Source: Bacteroidales bacterium UBA4893
Lineage (GTDB): Bacteria; Bacteroidota; Bacteroidia; Bacteroidales; P3
NCBI GenBank assembly: GCA_002399025.1
Contig: DHCV01000001.1
Coordinates: 1-19,715 of the forward strand
DNA length: 19,715 bases
Direction of reading: 5' to 3'
In this document: one piece after another, positions 6,501 to 14,349 of the stretch
Position numbering within the stretch: the first letter of the stretch is position 1
How the letters are laid out: every line of letters starts with the position of its first letter
The notes under the pieces: model-generated
Seen by the model: only the letters and a program-made list of their open reading frames with translations
Told to the model about the DNA's origin: nothing
The model's database searches: none
Program-made: the position numbers and the translations under genes

Positions 6501-7030
6501 ATGAAAAACTTTCCCTTAGCGGATTAAATAGAATTGGAGTAGAGGAGTTTAAGCAAAAGGAGAAAAACCCAATTGTTATTGTGCTTGACAATATAAGAAG
6601 TATGAATAATGTTGGTTCAGTTTTTAGAACTTCGGATGCATTCCTTATCGAAAAGATATTTCTTTGTGGTATTACTCCAAAGCCTCCTCATAGAGAAATT
6701 CATAAAACAGCACTTGGAGCAACTGAAACAGTTGAATGGGAATATAAGCCTACAACCTTTGATGCAATTGATGAGCTTAAAAGCAAAGGATATCTAATTT
6801 ATTCAATTGAACAAGCAGTTGGGAGCGTAATGTTAAATGATTTTGTTTTCTCGCAAAATGAAAAAGTAGCTATTGTTTTTGGTAATGAAGTTGAAGGAGT
6901 AGATCAAGAAATTATTAATATTTCTAATGGAGTTATAGAAATTCCGCAGTTTGGGACCAAGCATTCATTGAATATTTCAGTAAGTGCAGGCATTGTTATT
7001 TGGGACTTATTCAATAAATTACGAAAATAA
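6497..7030 (+). CDS. SpoU/TrmH-family RNA methyltransferase
   Basis: A 177-aa SPOUT methyltransferase that would transfer a methyl group from S-adenosylmethionine to a tRNA or rRNA ribose. All three SpoU motifs are present: NNVGSVFRTSDA (about 37-48), IVFGNEVEGV (about 126) and EIPQFGTKHSLNISVSAG (about 148-165), the last forming the knotted AdoMet site. It lacks the N-terminal L30e-like RNA-binding domain found in longer TrmH/RlmB enzymes, in line with TrmL-sized or other short members. The exact target is not predictable. The start overlaps the preceding stop by ATGA, pointing to translational coupling in the GldN-like operon. Confidence 0.88.
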   Translation: MNEKLSLSGLNRIGVEEFKQKEKNPIVIVLDNIRSMNNVGSVFRTSDAFLIEKIFLCGITPKPPHREIHKTALGATETVEWEYKPTTFDAIDELKSKGYLIYSIEQAVGSVMLNDFVFSQNEKVAIVFGNEVEGVDQEIINISNGVIEIPQFGTKHSLNISVSAGIVIWDLFNKLRK

Positions 7031-7053
7031 TTTGAAAAAAAAGTCAAATAAAT

Positions 7054-7083
7054 TTGGTAGTAAAAAAAAACATTGTATCTTTG
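7054..7083 (+). promoter_or_regulatory. Promoter of tRNA-Asp
   Basis: TTG (7054-7056), 19 nt, then TATCTTTG (7076-7083): a textbook Bacteroidetes promoter 36 bp before the mature tRNA start. Confidence 0.75.
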
Positions 7084-7119
7084 CACTCGCTTTTAAAGGG
7101 TCTTTTAAAGAGAAATTTT

Positions 7120-7197
7120 GGTTCGGTAGTTCAGTTTGGTTAGAATACATGCCTGTCACGCATGGGGTCGCGAGTTCGAGTCTCGTCCGGACCGCCA
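7120..7197 (+). tRNA. tRNA-Asp (GTC)
   Basis: The acceptor stem GGTTCGG (7120-7126) pairs with CCGGACC (7187-7193) with one G-U, followed by discriminator G and an encoded CCA. The anticodon arm is CATGC-CTGTCAC-GCATG, giving anticodon GTC. The T-arm contains GTTCGAG. It has its own promoter upstream and a terminator downstream. Confidence 0.95.
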
Positions 7198-7213
7198 AAG
7201 TTAAACAATAATA

Positions 7214-7252
7214 AAGCATTGATATTTTATATCAGTGCTTTTCTCTTATTTA
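7214..7252 (+). terminator. Rho-independent terminator after tRNA-Asp
   Basis: A 12-bp stem AAGCATTGATAT (7214-7225) with ATATCAGTGCTT (7229-7240), loop TTT and one G-T pair, followed by a T-rich tract (TTCTCTTATTT). It separates the tRNA from ssrA. Confidence 0.8.
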
Positions 7253-7274
7253 TACACTTTGTTATTTATTCAAT

Positions 7275-7668
7275 GGGCTTGGTTTGGTTTTGACAGCAAG
7301 GTAAATGGGTAAATAAGCATGCAGGCACACGTAATAAATGCCTTAAAAAAGGTTACACACAAATTAATTGGCGAAGAATCTTACGCTTTTGCTGCTTAAT
7401 CGAAGTTTAGTAGATTAGCTTAATCCATATCAAGGATATGGAGCAAAACGTTCCTCCACGACCCATTCTCTATGGTCAAGGATAAAGGGACGCACGCAAA
7501 ATAGAGATAGTTTTTGAGTATCTTCGGCTCAATTACGAAATTTAAGAAGATAAGGCAGGACTTAGGGTGTCTTTCTCCTTTTCTTGCACTAAAACCAAAG
7601 AAAGAATAAGCATGTAGAAAGTTTATTTGTTTCTTGTTTGGACCAGGGTTCGACTCCCTGCAAGTCCA
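7275..7668 (+). ncRNA. ssrA: tmRNA (transfer-messenger RNA)
   Basis: Rescues stalled ribosomes by acting first as tRNA-Ala and then as a short mRNA. The 5' end GGGCTTG (7275-7281) pairs with CAAGTCC (7661-7667), forming the acceptor stem. The T-arm GGTTCGACTCC lies just before, and CCA is not encoded. The tag frame starts at GGC 7370 and reads GEESYAFAA, then stops at TAA 7397-7399. With the alanine from the tRNA part it gives A-GEESYAFAA. The length of 394 nt is normal. The tag ends FAA where Bacteroidetes tags usually end LAA. SmpB is not in the window. Confidence 0.95.
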
Positions 7669-7852
7669 CTTTTTCTTATTCTGGGATATACTTTTTCTTA
7701 TTTCTGTCCACAGATTTCTATAGTTTGTTAATCTATATGTGTATTTCTGCAACTCTTTTATCTTCAAATAATCTTTATTTCTTCTTACTTCTCAATATTG
7801 TTTGGGAATATTCGTTAATGTATTTATTCATACAATAAATCTTTAGGTGATT

Positions 7853-8893
7853 ATGAACAAAGATAATATCAAAAACAACGAAAGTGTTTTGGAAATAAAC
7901 AGTATTGGATTTCAATGGGAAATGGAGAATCCTTTTATTTTCTGTGCTCATCATAATGATGCATTTCCAAAAGGAAATAAAAATCAAGGACCTGATGTTT
8001 CATTAAGTGGAAGAAATATTGGTAGCGATTTCTCCAATAAAGATGGATTTAGTATGTATCATGGAGATATTGTTCCTGGCTTCCCAATGCATCCACATAG
8101 AGGATTTGAAACTGTAACTATTGTTTTAAAAGGAGTTATTGACCATTTTGATTCTCTAAAGGCTCATGGGCGTTATTCAAATGGTGACGTTCAATGGCTA
8201 ACAACAGGAAAGGGATGTCAGCACTGCGAAATGTTCCCTCTCGTTAATCAAGATAAGGATAATCCTTTAGAGCTTTTTCAAGTATGGCTAAATTTACCAA
8301 AGAAAGATAAGTTTTGTGAGCCTAACTATAAGATGCTTTGGGCAGAAGATATTCCAGTTTTTGATGTAGTAGATGAAAACAATAATAAATCAACCATTAA
8401 GCTAATTTCAGGAAACTTTGAGGGAAGAGTAGGATTGGAGCCAACTCCAAACTCTTGGGCTTTTGATAAGAATAACAAGGTTGGAATAGTTTTAATAAAG
8501 ATGTATCCAAATGCAAAACTTACCATTCCTAAGGGGACTAAAACCATGTCAAGAAATCTTTATTTCTATCAAGGAGAAGGAAACATTGAGATTGAAAACA
8601 AAAATATTCCATCCTCAAACAGAATAAGACTTAATGCTGAATTTGAAACTCAAATAACAAACAAAGATAAGGAATCATTTATTTTGCTTCTTGAGGGAGA
8701 AAGAATTGATGAGCCAGTTGTTCAATATGGTCCTTTTGTAATGAATACTCAGGAAGAAATATATCAAGCAATTCAAGATTATAGAGAAACTGAGTTTGGA
8801 GGTTGGCATTGGGAAAGAACAGATCCAGTTCATCCAATTAATTCAGGTAGATTTGCAATCTATATTGACGGGAAAGAAGAGGTTAGAAGTTAA
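7853..8893 (+). CDS. Pirin-family protein
   Basis: A 346-aa bicupin of the pirin family. The N-terminal cupin shows the metal-binding signature HPHRGFETVTIVLKG (about 79-93) and, further on, GKGCQHCEMFP (about 118-128), supplying the two early His plus the later His and Glu expected to hold the iron. It is longer than the usual 230-300 aa pirins, with extra residues at both ends. Pirins have been linked to quercetin oxidation and redox-sensitive regulation. No specific role can be inferred here. A GTG at 7847 is in frame, but ATG 7853 is preferred. The next gene starts 11 bp after the stop, so both may share a transcript. Confidence 0.88.
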   Translation: MNKDNIKNNESVLEINSIGFQWEMENPFIFCAHHNDAFPKGNKNQGPDVSLSGRNIGSDFSNKDGFSMYHGDIVPGFPMHPHRGFETVTIVLKGVIDHFDSLKAHGRYSNGDVQWLTTGKGCQHCEMFPLVNQDKDNPLELFQVWLNLPKKDKFCEPNYKMLWAEDIPVFDVVDENNNKSTIKLISGNFEGRVGLEPTPNSWAFDKNNKVGIVLIKMYPNAKLTIPKGTKTMSRNLYFYQGEGNIEIENKNIPSSNRIRLNAEFETQITNKDKESFILLLEGERIDEPVVQYGPFVMNTQEEIYQAIQDYRETEFGGWHWERTDPVHPINSGRFAIYIDGKEEVRS

Positions 8894-8904
8894 ATAAAAT
8901 TAAT

Positions 8905-9885
8905 ATGGCAAAGTTTATTGATGTTGAAAGAGAAAAACAGACTGTACTAATAAATAGTTCAGATATATTTGAAAATTCTCGAGGAGGAGGAATTTATAAA
9001 GGCAAAGAAAGAGAGTTTGTTTTGAAAGATGTTAATAGAAATCTGTATAAAAATATTATAGAAGATTCGATTAAGTATTTCAAAGAAAATAATATTTCAT
9101 GGTGGGGAGGTTCAAGTCCAACAGGACATGTGCTTTCATCTCAAATTGCATGTTTAAATCATCTATTCTTAATAAGTAATGACAAGGATGCCGTCTTGAA
9201 TATCCTCAATAATGTAAGAAATGAATTTATTGATGTTTTGCCAATCCCTAGTGATAAAGAACCATTTAGATATATTTCTTTTGAGGTTGTAAGTTCAAAA
9301 GATAGATTAAATGAAAAACAATCTACTCGAGGTTCTCAATGCACTTCTATTGATGCATTTATTTATGCTAAACATAAAAGTGGTAAATTATGGCTAATTC
9401 CAATAGAATGGAAATATACAGAGAACTACGAAAATAATGATAAATCAAACGAGGATAGAGCAGGTGTTGAGAATAAAGGTTTGAATGGAAAGGGAAATGA
9501 AAGACTTAATAGATATTCTAGCTTAATTGATAAATCAAAACAATTAAAATCATTACATACTTATAAAGAATCTGTATATTTTCAACAACCTTTTTATCAA
9601 CTTATGAGACAAACCTTATGGGCTGAACAAGTTATTATCAATAAAGAAGATGAGGTTTTAAAAGCAGATGATTATCTTCACCTTCATGTTATACCCAGAA
9701 AAAATATTGATTTGTTAGAGAAAATATATAAAGTATCTGGAAATAATATGGAAAATACTTGGAGAGGACAGCTTGAAGATAATAGTAAATACATCATCGT
9801 TGACCCTAAAGATTTTCTTTCTCCATTAGAAGGTGTTGAGAAATATTCAGAATTAATATCATATCTTAATCAAAGATATTGGTAA
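8905..9885 (+). CDS. PGN_0703-type restriction-endonuclease-like protein
   Basis: A 326-aa protein that fits the 'PGN_0703 family' described in Bacteroidetes as putative restriction endonuclease. Features used: WWGGSSPTGHVLSSQIACLNHLF (about 66-89, shown here as WWGG and GHVLSSQIACLNHLF), then SIDAFIYA (about 148) and LIPIEWKYTE (about 163-172), which together give the D...E-x-K core of a PD-(D/E)XK nuclease. No methyltransferase lies next to it, so if it is a restriction enzyme it works alone or with a partner elsewhere. The family name is from memory and the nuclease call from the motif. Confidence 0.6.
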   Translation: MAKFIDVEREKQTVLINSSDIFENSRGGGIYKGKEREFVLKDVNRNLYKNIIEDSIKYFKENNISWWGGSSPTGHVLSSQIACLNHLFLISNDKDAVLNILNNVRNEFIDVLPIPSDKEPFRYISFEVVSSKDRLNEKQSTRGSQCTSIDAFIYAKHKSGKLWLIPIEWKYTENYENNDKSNEDRAGVENKGLNGKGNERLNRYSSLIDKSKQLKSLHTYKESVYFQQPFYQLMRQTLWAEQVIINKEDEVLKADDYLHLHVIPRKNIDLLEKIYKVSGNNMENTWRGQLEDNSKYIIVDPKDFLSPLEGVEKYSELISYLNQRYW

Positions 9886-10030
9886 AGATAAATTGACAAA
9901 AGCTAAATTTTATATCTGATAATGCAAACAAATAACTTTCAATTATCATTATTTTTGAGAGTTACTAAGACTTAACATTAATTTTTTTAGGAGTATATCT
10001 TGGAGGAATAACTATTGCAATGACAATTAT

Positions 10031-10219
10031 GCATCGATAACAGCAATAATCTGGAATATTGGCACATGGTATTTTGGACTTCCCTGCTCAAGTTCTCATA
10101 CATTAATAGGTTCAATATTTGGAACAAGCTAGGCCTTAGCTTATGTTACAAATAATTGAATAGCAAATTTACCTTGGAAGAAATTGGAAGAGGCAGGATT
10201 ATCTTTATTATTTATTTGA
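10031..10219 (+). pseudogene. Remnant of a PiT-family phosphate transporter
   Basis: Read in one frame, this gives ASITAIIWNIGTWYFGLP followed by CSSSHTLIGSIFGTS, the signature of PiT inorganic phosphate transporters (W-N-x-x-T-W-x-x-G-x-P-x-S-S-S-H). The frame is then broken by TAG (10130) and TGA (10157), continues as IANLPWKKLEEAGLSLLFI and stops at TGA 10217. The rest of the gene (about 300 residues more in an intact PiT) is missing. The 145 bp before it (9886-10030) shows nothing recognisable. The frame is uninterrupted except for stops, so decay looks recent or slow. Confidence 0.7.
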
Positions 10220-10235
10220 GTTTCAAATTCAGCAT

Positions 10236-10826
10236 TTAGTTTTTCAGGAAAATTATCCAATCCCAATCCTCTGGGTTTCCAACTCCAACGCTTGGAGTGT
10301 AAAGGAAAAGTTTTGCAGTAGCATCAGGATTGGAACGTAAATAATCTCTAACCTTAACTAAACCTTGAACAGAAGACCAGATTGGAGAATAGTCATAATC
10401 TGTATTTTGAGGATTAAAAACATTTTCAAAGCCTCCTCTTGGAATATAATAATCACAAGTTAAAACATGATCAAAATCATTTGCAGGCAGAATGTTTTGA
10501 GGATAATTAATATGTCCTAATCCCATCCAAATTATATCTCCATCAAAGATTACTTCATTCAATTCATCATAAATCAATTTAATATTCCCAAAATCTCCTG
10601 GAGGAGTATATTCAGTTCTAATTGTAAAGTTTTCAGAGGTTTGATGAAAGAACAATTCTTTCCCCCCTTCAAAATGATTTGTTAAATAATCAACCTTAAG
10701 CATAAGTATTTTAGATCTATGATGTCTCTCTAACTCCTCACAAGAAGAAAACAACAATATACTTAAGGAAGCAATAATAAGAATTGCAATTGAAAAATGC
10801 TTAAATTTTAAAATACTTGATTTCAT
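10236..10826 (-). CDS. Putative lipoprotein of unknown function
   Basis: A 196-aa protein with a lipoprotein signal (hydrophobic residues 12-26 and lipobox LFSSC, Cys29). The mature part begins EELERHHRSKILMLKVDYLTNHFEGG and is rich in aromatic residues (NPQNTDYDYSPIW, NPEDWDWIIFLKN). I do not recognise a family. It is transcribed from a good promoter at 10886-10916 and stands alone, convergent with the phosphate-transporter remnant. The C-terminal 'DWDW' motif recurs in the frameshifted remnant at 11655-11844, so the two may be distant relatives. Confidence 0.7.
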   Translation of the reverse strand: MKSSILKFKHFSIAILIIASLSILLFSSCEELERHHRSKILMLKVDYLTNHFEGGKELFFHQTSENFTIRTEYTPPGDFGNIKLIYDELNEVIFDGDIIWMGLGHINYPQNILPANDFDHVLTCDYYIPRGGFENVFNPQNTDYDYSPIWSSVQGLVKVRDYLRSNPDATAKLFLYTPSVGVGNPEDWDWIIFLKN

Positions 10827-10885
10827 AAGCTACTTTTTTACTGTTTACAAAACTTTGACCTTAAAGCGTACAAACTTTAAAAAAG

Positions 10886-10916
10886 CAAAGATACATTCAA
10901 AAAAAGAAAAAGTCAA
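10886..10916 (-). promoter_or_regulatory. Promoter of the 10236-10826 lipoprotein gene
   Basis: On the minus strand: TTG (10916-10914), 20 nt, then TATCTTTG (10893-10886), about 60 bp before the ATG. Confidence 0.65.
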
Positions 10917-10948
10917 GCAATTAAGCTTAAATGTAATTCTAACTTCTT

Positions 10949-11032
10949 ATCCTATTTTACTGAAACGCTGTTTTAATTTACTAACTCTTCGTTTTAATTT
11001 TTTCTTTCTTCGTTTTAATTTACTGAAACAGC
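10949..11032. repeat. Four-unit 21-bp tandem repeat
   Basis: Units start at 10949, 10970, 10991 and 11012. Units 2-4 share GTTTTAATTT in register. Units 1 and 4 share TTTACTGAAAC in register. The 21-bp period equals two helical turns. It lies between the divergent promoters of the lipoprotein gene (minus) and the YgbA-type gene (plus). Stretches of this period may bend DNA or bind a regulator on one face. Confidence 0.6.
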
Positions 11033-11088
11033 ATTTTATTTTTCATAATAAAATCATTGCCCTATCGGTTTAATAAATAATTATGCCG

Positions 11089-11096
11089 TAAATTTG
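11089..11096 (+). promoter_or_regulatory. -7 box upstream of the YgbA-type gene
   Basis: TAAATTTG, 29 bp before the GTG start. No clear TTG at the right spacing. Confidence 0.5.
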
Positions 11097-11125
11097 CATG
11101 AAATACTTATACTGCAAACAAGACT

Positions 11126-11419
11126 GTGGCAAATAGAATTGAGAAAGAAAAACGGATTATGGAGTTTATGGTTAGGCTCTATTGCTCTAAGAAAGAGAAG
11201 AATAATGAACTTTGCGATAGCTGTAAGGAATTAATAGAATACTCCAAAAAACGTTTAGAATATTGTCCTCATGGCAATAATAAGCCTTCATGCAAGAGAT
11301 GCCAGAAGCATTGCTATAGGAAAGAATACAGAGAGAAAATCAGAGAAGTTATGCGTTATTCAGGTCCAAGAATAATTCTCTATAAACCAATAGAATTTAT
11401 TCGACATCTTGTAAAGTGA
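11126..11419 (+). CDS. 'Nitrous oxide-stimulated promoter' family (YgbA-like) protein
   Basis: A 97-aa cysteine-rich protein matching the YgbA_NO family: YCSKKEKNNELCDSCKELI (about 19-37), then KRLEYCPHGNNKPSCKRCQK and HCYRKEYREKIREVMRYSGP. The cysteines (C-x-x-C, C, C-x-x-C, HC) suggest a metal or iron-sulfur site. In Escherichia coli the homologue is in the nitric-oxide-responsive NsrR regulon; whether that holds here is unknown. Start is GTG at 11126, giving the full family length; the ATG at 11159 would trim the N-terminus before the first cysteine. Stand-alone gene with its own -7 box. Confidence 0.85.
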   Translation: MANRIEKEKRIMEFMVRLYCSKKEKNNELCDSCKELIEYSKKRLEYCPHGNNKPSCKRCQKHCYRKEYREKIREVMRYSGPRIILYKPIEFIRHLVK

Positions 11420-11535
11420 TTAAAAACAACAATATATTTGATTGCCACATAAATACCAGAAAGCATATTTATTAGATATAAGTAAATATTTCTATAAGTA
11501 TTAATAGCCTGCAAATTAATATAATAAATGTTTTT

Positions 11536-11583
11536 GTAAACTGTAAACCTGTAAACTTTCCCTATATATAAAAACAGGTTTAC
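11536..11583. repeat. GTAAAC triplets with an inverted partner
   Basis: GTAAAC occurs three times in 11536-11556, and GTAAACCTG (11543-11551) is matched by an inverted CAGGTTTAC (11575-11583). It lies in a 235-bp gap between convergent genes, in which I see no coding sequence. It could be a protein-binding site or a weak terminator. Confidence 0.45.
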
Positions 11584-11601
11584 ACTATTTAATAGTTAAT
11601 G

Positions 11602-11639
11602 GGAAACCCCCTAAATTGAAAATTTAAGGGGGGATTTCC
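11602..11639. terminator. Strong hairpin between convergent genes
   Basis: GGAAACCCCCTAAATT pairs with AATTTAAGGGGGGATTTCC over nearly the whole length (three single-base bulges) around a GAA loop. There is no T-tract on either side, so a bidirectional terminator is plausible but not certain. A small mobile palindrome is the alternative. Confidence 0.4.
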
Positions 11640-11654
11640 TCAATAACTTTGCTA

Positions 11655-11844
11655 TTAAAATTTAGTGGTTTTACTCCTCAATTTTGATATTGTGTTCTTT
11701 AAAAAGGCTAAAAAACTTTCAGACCAATTTCCCCAGTCCCAATCTGTTTGTCTAGATTTAAGTATTTTGATTAGAACATCTTTATTTCCCTGGAACTTGA
11801 AAACAAAATAATGTAATAATTAGAAGTATTATGTGCTTTTTCAT
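11655..11844 (-). pseudogene. Frameshifted remnant of a small secreted protein
   Basis: The ATG at 11844 overlaps the stop of the RhuM-Fic gene (ATGA) and opens MKKHIILLIITLFCFQ, a good signal peptide, but that frame stops at once (VPGK, TAA). A one-base shift in the TTTTCAAGTTCC region continues as FQGNKDVLIKILKSRQ and then TDWDWGNWSESFLAFLKN, ending at 11655. So this is either one gene with a frameshift or two remnants. The 'DWDW' pattern recalls the C-terminus of the lipoprotein at 10236. Confidence 0.45.
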
Positions 11845-12809
11845 TTGTTTCTATTTAAGATACTAATAATTAAACGTTTTACTACCTCGCATTCTTCTGG
11901 TCTGCTATTTGCAATAAATAATGTAAGAGATGCTAATGTATCATTGCTGATTATTGGCTCTCCCTTCCTATTCATTAAAGTATTGTTTTGTTGTAAGAAA
12001 TATAAAAAACAAGAAGCTGCAATCCTTTTGTTTCCATCAACAAAAGAATGATTTTTAGTTATATAGTAAAGTAAATTTGCTGCTTTTTCTTCTATTGTAG
12101 GATATAGTTCGGTTTCTCCAAAACTTTGTTTTATCTGATTGATAGAGCTATGAAAACTATTGTCTTTGGGTTTTGCAAATACATCAGACTTAAAATCCGA
12201 ATACATAAGAGTTATTAAATTCATATAATCCTCGTAAGAAGGATAAATAGTTTCTTTTAAAGTATAACCTTTGTTATCAAGTTCTTCGTGATCATAATCA
12301 TCTAATAATGCTAATCCTTTAGCAAACTGATGAAATACTTCTTGCTCTTGTTCATTGGCAGCATTTTCTAAGGCACGGCTAACAATGCGTAAGCCAGTTT
12401 TAAGAAATTCTACTTCTTGTTGTTTTTGATGTAAACGTTTTTCGTTTATTGCATAACCTTGCACTAAATAATCTTTTAAACGAGATGTAGCCCATTGACG
12501 GAATTGAGTACCTTGTTTTGAATTTACTCTGTAACCAACAGAAATAATCGCATCCAAATTATAAAATTTGATTTTCCTTTTTACATTTCTATTCCCTTCC
12601 TTTTGAATTACCGAGAAAAACTCGGTAGTTGAAGTTTCATCTAATTCAGCTTCTTTAAATATGTTTTTTAAATGTAATCCTATAGTATCACTATCTTTAT
12701 CAAATAAATCTGCCATTTGCTTTTGAGATAACCAAACACTCTCTTTCTGAAAAGTGATAGATACTTCAATATTATTATGTGTTTTGTATATTTCTATTTG
12801 TGATTCCAT
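11841..12809 (-). CDS. RhuM-Fic fusion protein
   Basis: A 322-aa protein. The N-terminal half is the RhuM domain (VWLSQKQMADLFDKDSDTIG, then LHLKNIF, STTEFFSVIQKEGNRNVKRK, YNLDAIISVGYRVNS). The C-terminal half is a Fic/Doc domain with the motif H-S-F-V-D-G-N-K-R (His at about 254), whose His, Asp, Asn and Arg would catalyse transfer of a nucleotide or phosphate to a target protein. This fusion is common in Bacteroidetes, often near defence or mobile genes. No separate antitoxin is seen beside it. The stop overlaps a downstream remnant. Its own promoter lies upstream at 12846-12853. Confidence 0.9.
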   Translation of the reverse strand: MESQIEIYKTHNNIEVSITFQKESVWLSQKQMADLFDKDSDTIGLHLKNIFKEAELDETSTTEFFSVIQKEGNRNVKRKIKFYNLDAIISVGYRVNSKQGTQFRQWATSRLKDYLVQGYAINEKRLHQKQQEVEFLKTGLRIVSRALENAANEQEQEVFHQFAKGLALLDDYDHEELDNKGYTLKETIYPSYEDYMNLITLMYSDFKSDVFAKPKDNSFHSSINQIKQSFGETELYPTIEEKAANLLYYITKNHSFVDGNKRIAASCFLYFLQQNNTLMNRKGEPIISNDTLASLTLFIANSRPEECEVVKRLIISILNRNK

Positions 12810-12845
12810 TATCTAAAATAATTAAATAGAATATTTAATCTCATG

Positions 12846-12853
12846 CAAAATTA
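12846..12853 (-). promoter_or_regulatory. -7 box of the RhuM-Fic gene
   Basis: TAATTTTG on the minus strand, 36 bp before the ATG; no clear TTG at the usual spacing. It lies in the 62-bp gap after crtI, so the gene need not depend on the carotenoid operon. Confidence 0.5.
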
Positions 12854-12871
12854 ATAAATAGTAATATAAAG

Positions 12872-14347
12872 CTACCTTAAATACTTAAATATTCTTTCTG
12901 CAGCAAGTTCTCCGCTTATTACAGCCATTGGTAGTCCTGCTCCTGGAAGGGTAGAAGCTCCAACATAAAACATATTTGAGAGTTCTTCATCAAAGTTACT
13001 GGGACGTAATCCACCTATTTGCATTAGTTTATGCGATAACCCTAAGCCGCTTCCTTGATATAGATTAAACTTATCTTCCCAATCCTTTGGAGTATAAATT
13101 GTTTTGGTAATTATATTAGGAATAATATCTTGATTTATTCTCTTTGAAAAATCTTCTAATATGCTGTTTACTATATCATCTGCATCATCCCAATTGCTTT
13201 TGTATTGAAGATTTGGAACAGGGCAAACAAAGAAAAGACTTTCGCATCCAATAGGTGCACACTCTGGATTATATTTTGATACATTATTTACATAGAAATA
13301 AGGCTTTTGAAGAGTGTCAGGCTTATGCATTACATCCTTTGCATATTCTTCAAAATTATTGCCAATAAAATAGTTATGTAAATCGAGTTGAGGTAGTTTA
13401 CCGTTAATCCCAACGTAGAAAGTAAGATAACCCATTGTCCATTCCATCTTTGAAAGTTTCTTCTCAGAGTATTTCTCTCTCTTTAAAACTCTTCCCCTAA
13501 ATAAGGCTGCATCAGCATTTATCAAAAAAACATCTCCAAAATATTCTTTACCCTCTTTATCAATTACTTTCTTAACTTTCCCCTTTTCTTCTTCAACCTT
13601 AATAATCTCACTATTATAATGAAAAACAACACCGCTCTTTTCTAATTCTCCAACCAATCCATTTACAATATTATACATTCCTCCCTCAACATTATAATAT
13701 CCATCGTGGCGAAATTCTGTGTGAGAAAGAAGGCTGTAAATAGCCATAGTATCAAAAGGAGTTCTTCCTAAGAAAAAGGCAACCAATGAAATAACTTGTT
13801 GAGCCTCTTTTGACGAGAAATGTTTTTGGACGTGTGAGTAGAAGTTATTGAAAAGTTGAGGAATATGTACTGGATTAACATGCATTAGTTGAAAAACATA
13901 GTCAAAGATGCTGTTGAAATTATTCTTTATTACAATATCAAAAGTGTCTTCAAATAGTCTTTTACTTTTCTTAAGGTATTTCTCCATATTCTTTTCAAAA
14001 TCAGGTTCTATTTCCTCAAACTGTTTAGCAAGCTTTTTTATGTCCTTGTTAAGATGATAGGTATGATTACTATCTCTAAAATTTACACTGTAAAGAGGAT
14101 CTAACTCAACAAATTTAAAAGGTATATCTAAGCCACATTTTTCAATAAAATCTTTGAAAACAAAAGACATACTAAAAAAACTTGGACCTGTATCGAATGT
14201 GAATCCATCCTTTTTTATCTGATTAAGTCTTCCTCCTGCTTGGTTGTTCTTTTCAACAAATTCAACTTTATAACCTTTTCTTGACAAAAGCAATCCGCTT
14301 GCCAAAGCACCTAAACCAGCGCCAACAATAATAATTTTTTTATCCAT
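12872..14347 (-). CDS. crtI: Phytoene desaturase family carotenoid dehydrogenase
   Basis: A 491-aa FAD-dependent enzyme of the CrtI family that introduces double bonds into phytoene or a related carotene. It starts with the dinucleotide-binding motif GAGLGALASGLLLSRKG (about 9-25), then VEKNNQAGGRL and FDTGPSF (FAD and substrate cleft), and ends with the family signature FYVGASTLPGAGLPMA (about 464-478). The length is normal. A CrtD-type role (3,4-desaturation) cannot be excluded from sequence alone. It is the last gene of the operon, 2 bp after the TPR gene. Its substrate would be supplied by the crtB product. Confidence 0.92.
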   Translation of the reverse strand: MDKKIIIVGAGLGALASGLLLSRKGYKVEFVEKNNQAGGRLNQIKKDGFTFDTGPSFFSMSFVFKDFIEKCGLDIPFKFVELDPLYSVNFRDSNHTYHLNKDIKKLAKQFEEIEPDFEKNMEKYLKKSKRLFEDTFDIVIKNNFNSIFDYVFQLMHVNPVHIPQLFNNFYSHVQKHFSSKEAQQVISLVAFFLGRTPFDTMAIYSLLSHTEFRHDGYYNVEGGMYNIVNGLVGELEKSGVVFHYNSEIIKVEEEKGKVKKVIDKEGKEYFGDVFLINADAALFRGRVLKREKYSEKKLSKMEWTMGYLTFYVGINGKLPQLDLHNYFIGNNFEEYAKDVMHKPDTLQKPYFYVNNVSKYNPECAPIGCESLFFVCPVPNLQYKSNWDDADDIVNSILEDFSKRINQDIIPNIITKTIYTPKDWEDKFNLYQGSGLGLSHKLMQIGGLRPSNFDEELSNMFYVGASTLPGAGLPMAVISGELAAERIFKYLR

Positions 14348-14349
14348 TT

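Noticed and set aside
6609..6797. 62-aa ORF within the SpoU methyltransferase gene
   Set aside because: Out-of-frame shadow of a gene with all family motifs.
7019..7219. 66-aa minus-strand ORF containing 'RTRLELATPCVTGM'
   Set aside because: This is the reverse translation of tRNA-Asp, a well-known false ORF.
7420..7767. 115-aa minus-strand ORF over ssrA
   Set aside because: It overlaps the tmRNA and is an artefact of its open sequence.
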